Shown piece after piece: positions 4,306 through 5,743 of a stretch of 5,743 nucleotides of DNA. The translations under genes were made by a program, and so were the position numbers. The notes under the pieces are model-generated. The model was not told the DNA's origin. It made no database searches and worked only from the letters and a program-made list of their open reading frames with translations. Each line of letters starts with the position of its first letter. Position 1 is the stretch's first letter. The stretch comes from Thermodesulfovibrionales bacterium (GTDB taxonomy: Bacteria; Nitrospirota; Thermodesulfovibrionia; Thermodesulfovibrionales; UBA1546), in contig CAKKPR010000005.1 in the NCBI GenBank assembly GCA_919901705.1, forward strand, positions 1 through 5,743, written 5' to 3'.

Positions 4306-5743
4306 ATGAACCTTAAAAGTAAATATATCCTTTTCACAACATGCATACTGTTCGTGATAATAGGGGCCTTTTCCTATCAAAATCTGAACCTGCAGGAAAA
4401 AGAGATTCAGGAAGACGAAAAAGAAAGAGTCTCTTTAATCACTGAAATAATAAGAAACAGCCTTATAACAATCATGCTTGAAGGGAGAGGACGGGAATTC
4501 CAGAAATTCCTTGAAACTGTTATCACCGAGGATGTTGAGAAGGCATGGATATTCACACCTGACGGAACAATAATAAGTTCTTCTCTCCCCTCTCAGATAA
4601 ACACCCCTGTCCCTCCTGAACACATGGCAAGATTCAAAACCCAAAAGTTGCCAGAGGTCTTTTCGCATGAAAAAGAAGGAAAGACAGTCTATTCAATGAT
4701 AGCTCCTATCTATAACGAGCGCCCCTGCCAGAGATGTCACGGAACAAAGGACGAAGTAATAGGCGTTCTTGATATCGAGGTATCAATGGCTAAAACCATC
4801 CAGAGGATTAACGATTCCAGAAAAAGGATGGCGCTGTTCTCGATAATAACCCTTATTGTTATCTCAATATTTTTGAGCATACTTACCACTTACCTCGTCA
4901 ACAGACCTATCATCTCGATCATAGATACAATGAAAAAGGCAGAAGCAGGAGATCTGGCAGTAAAATTCCTTACGCGGAGAAAAGATGAGATAGGGAAACT
5001 TGCGTCCTCCCTGAATTCCATGCTTTTTGAACTTGACAAGGCAAGGCGGGAGATAGAAAAGTGCCATTTTGAAGATATCCAGAACATTGAAAAGCTGGCA
5101 ACAATCGGAGAACTGGCATCCGCCATAGCGCATGAAATCAAAAATCCATTAGCCGGGATAAGCGGGGCCATACAGGTTCTTGCAGAAGACTTCTCTGCAA
5201 CTGACCCGCGGAAAGAGGTCATAACTGAAGTCCTGAATGAAATAGACCGGCTTGACAGGTCAGTAAAAGAACTTCTTGTCTTTGCAAGGCCGCCTGACCT
5301 TCATCCGGTACTGACATCCCTTCAGCCTGTTATTGAACGGGCCATAAGACTGGTGGACTTGCAGGCACAAAGGCAGGGAGTTATCATTAGATTGATTCCC
5401 GGAGACGATATAGGTGAAATAAATGTTGACCCGGAACAGATGCAACAGGTATTTTTAAACTTAATGCTGAATGCCCTTCAATCCATGCCTGCCGGAGGGA
5501 CACTCACGATAGCCACATATTTTACGTCCAACAGGGATGAGGTCGAGGTGGCCTTTTCCGATACCGGGCAGGGCATAGAAGAGTATGCCCTTAAAAATAT
5601 ATTTAAGCCGTTTTTCACCACAAGGCACGCAGGCACAGGGCTTGGCCTTGCAATAAGCAGAAACATAGCCGAAAAACACAATGGGAAAATAGTTGTAGAA
5701 AGCCAGATTGGTATTGGCAGCACATTTCATGTTATCCTTAAAA
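4306..5743 (+). CDS. membrane histidine kinase with a haem c (CxxCH) sensor domain (3' end cut off)
   Basis: The frame is open from ATG 4306 to the window end, giving 479 residues. The predicted layout is: membrane helix 1 (about 6-23), an extracytoplasmic sensor (about 24-173), membrane helix 2 (174-198), HAMP linker (about 199-250), then a complete kinase core. The core shows the H box with phospho-accepting H276 (IAHEIKNPLAGISGA), N box N389 (NLMLNALQSMPAGG), G1 DTGQGI (419-424), F box IFKPFFTT (432-439) and G2 GTGLGLAI (443-450). This is the NtrB/ZraS-like type that often partners sigma-54 response regulators. The sensor carries CQRCH (141-145) in an APIYNERPCQRCHG context, followed by VIGVLDIEVS, resembling haem c-binding Tll0287/DUF3365-like sensors. 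The last residues seen (GSTFHVILK) match the usual kinase end, so only a few residues should be missing. No Shine-Dalgarno precedes the ATG, but no other start codon lies between it and the upstream in-frame stop at 4276-4278, and helix 1 needs this start. Confidence 0.9.
   Translation, partial: MNLKSKYILFTTCILFVIIGAFSYQNLNLQEKEIQEDEKERVSLITEIIRNSLITIMLEGRGREFQKFLETVITEDVEKAWIFTPDGTIISSSLPSQINTPVPPEHMARFKTQKLPEVFSHEKEGKTVYSMIAPIYNERPCQRCHGTKDEVIGVLDIEVSMAKTIQRINDSRKRMALFSIITLIVISIFLSILTTYLVNRPIISIIDTMKKAEAGDLAVKFLTRRKDEIGKLASSLNSMLFELDKARREIEKCHFEDIQNIEKLATIGELASAIAHEIKNPLAGISGAIQVLAEDFSATDPRKEVITEVLNEIDRLDRSVKELLVFARPPDLHPVLTSLQPVIERAIRLVDLQAQRQGVIIRLIPGDDIGEINVDPEQMQQVFLNLMLNALQSMPAGGTLTIATYFTSNRDEVEVAFSDTGQGIEEYALKNIFKPFFTTRHAGTGLGLAISRNIAEKHNGKIVVESQIGIGSTFHVILK

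Noticed and set aside
4180..4380. Minus-strand open frame with an RLRLRLRLR stretch
   Set aside because: The Arg-Leu run is the translation of the six-base repeat in the hairpin after ccsB; the frame crosses the terminator and overlaps two well-supported + strand genes.
4864..5730. Several minus-strand open frames under the kinase
   Set aside because: They are shadows of the histidine kinase frame, with no domain features and no start signals, and the + strand kinase motifs are unambiguous.
1..5743. CRISPR array, tRNA or rRNA genes, transposase genes
   Set aside because: No regularly spaced direct repeats, no cloverleaf-like or rRNA-like segments and no transposase motifs were seen.

Overview
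The window holds one cut-off 3' gene end, a toxin-antitoxin pair, a small cupin gene, a two-gene cytochrome c maturation unit (ResB plus CcsB, 'System II') and most of a membrane histidine kinase whose sensor domain carries a haem c attachment motif. All genes lie on the + strand and coding density is high. AT-leaning composition, a split ResB/CcsB pair, a CxxCH-containing sensor kinase and short dispersed palindromic repeats suggest a Gram-negative-type anaerobe rich in c-type cytochromes, such as Nitrospirota (Thermodesulfovibrio-like) or Desulfobacterota. That placement is an inference from gene types, not from a phylogenetic marker.

Layout. Positions 1-114 are the last 37 codons of an unidentified gene. 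After a 65-bp gap with a plausible extended -10 promoter comes a DUF104/AF2212-like antitoxin (180-419), overlapped by 4 bp (ATGA) by a PIN-domain ribonuclease toxin (416-820). A cupin protein of unknown substrate (845-1315) follows 24 bp later and may share the transcript. The 233-bp gap at 1316-1548 holds a 130-bp palindromic repeat with 15-bp perfect terminal inverted repeats, then a likely promoter. resB (GTG start, 1549-3111) and ccsB (3111-4226) overlap by one base and are translationally coupled. A strong hairpin built from inverted GGYYRA-type hexamers and followed by six T residues separates them from the kinase gene, which starts at 4306 and is still open at the window end (5743).

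How the genes work together. ResB and CcsB form the haem delivery and ligation complex that attaches haem to CxxCH motifs outside the cytoplasm. The next gene encodes a kinase whose predicted extracytoplasmic domain has exactly such a motif (CQRCH), so it is probably itself a client of ResBC and may report haem, redox or gas status. The partner response regulator would be expected just beyond the window. The TA pair and cupin look like an unrelated accessory block.

The most unusual points are the haem-c kinase beside its own maturation machinery, a Fis/NtrC-like helix-turn-helix sequence in the middle of the extracytoplasmic domain of ResB, a predicted additional pair of membrane helices in CcsB, and two different structured repeats flanking the resB-ccsB unit.
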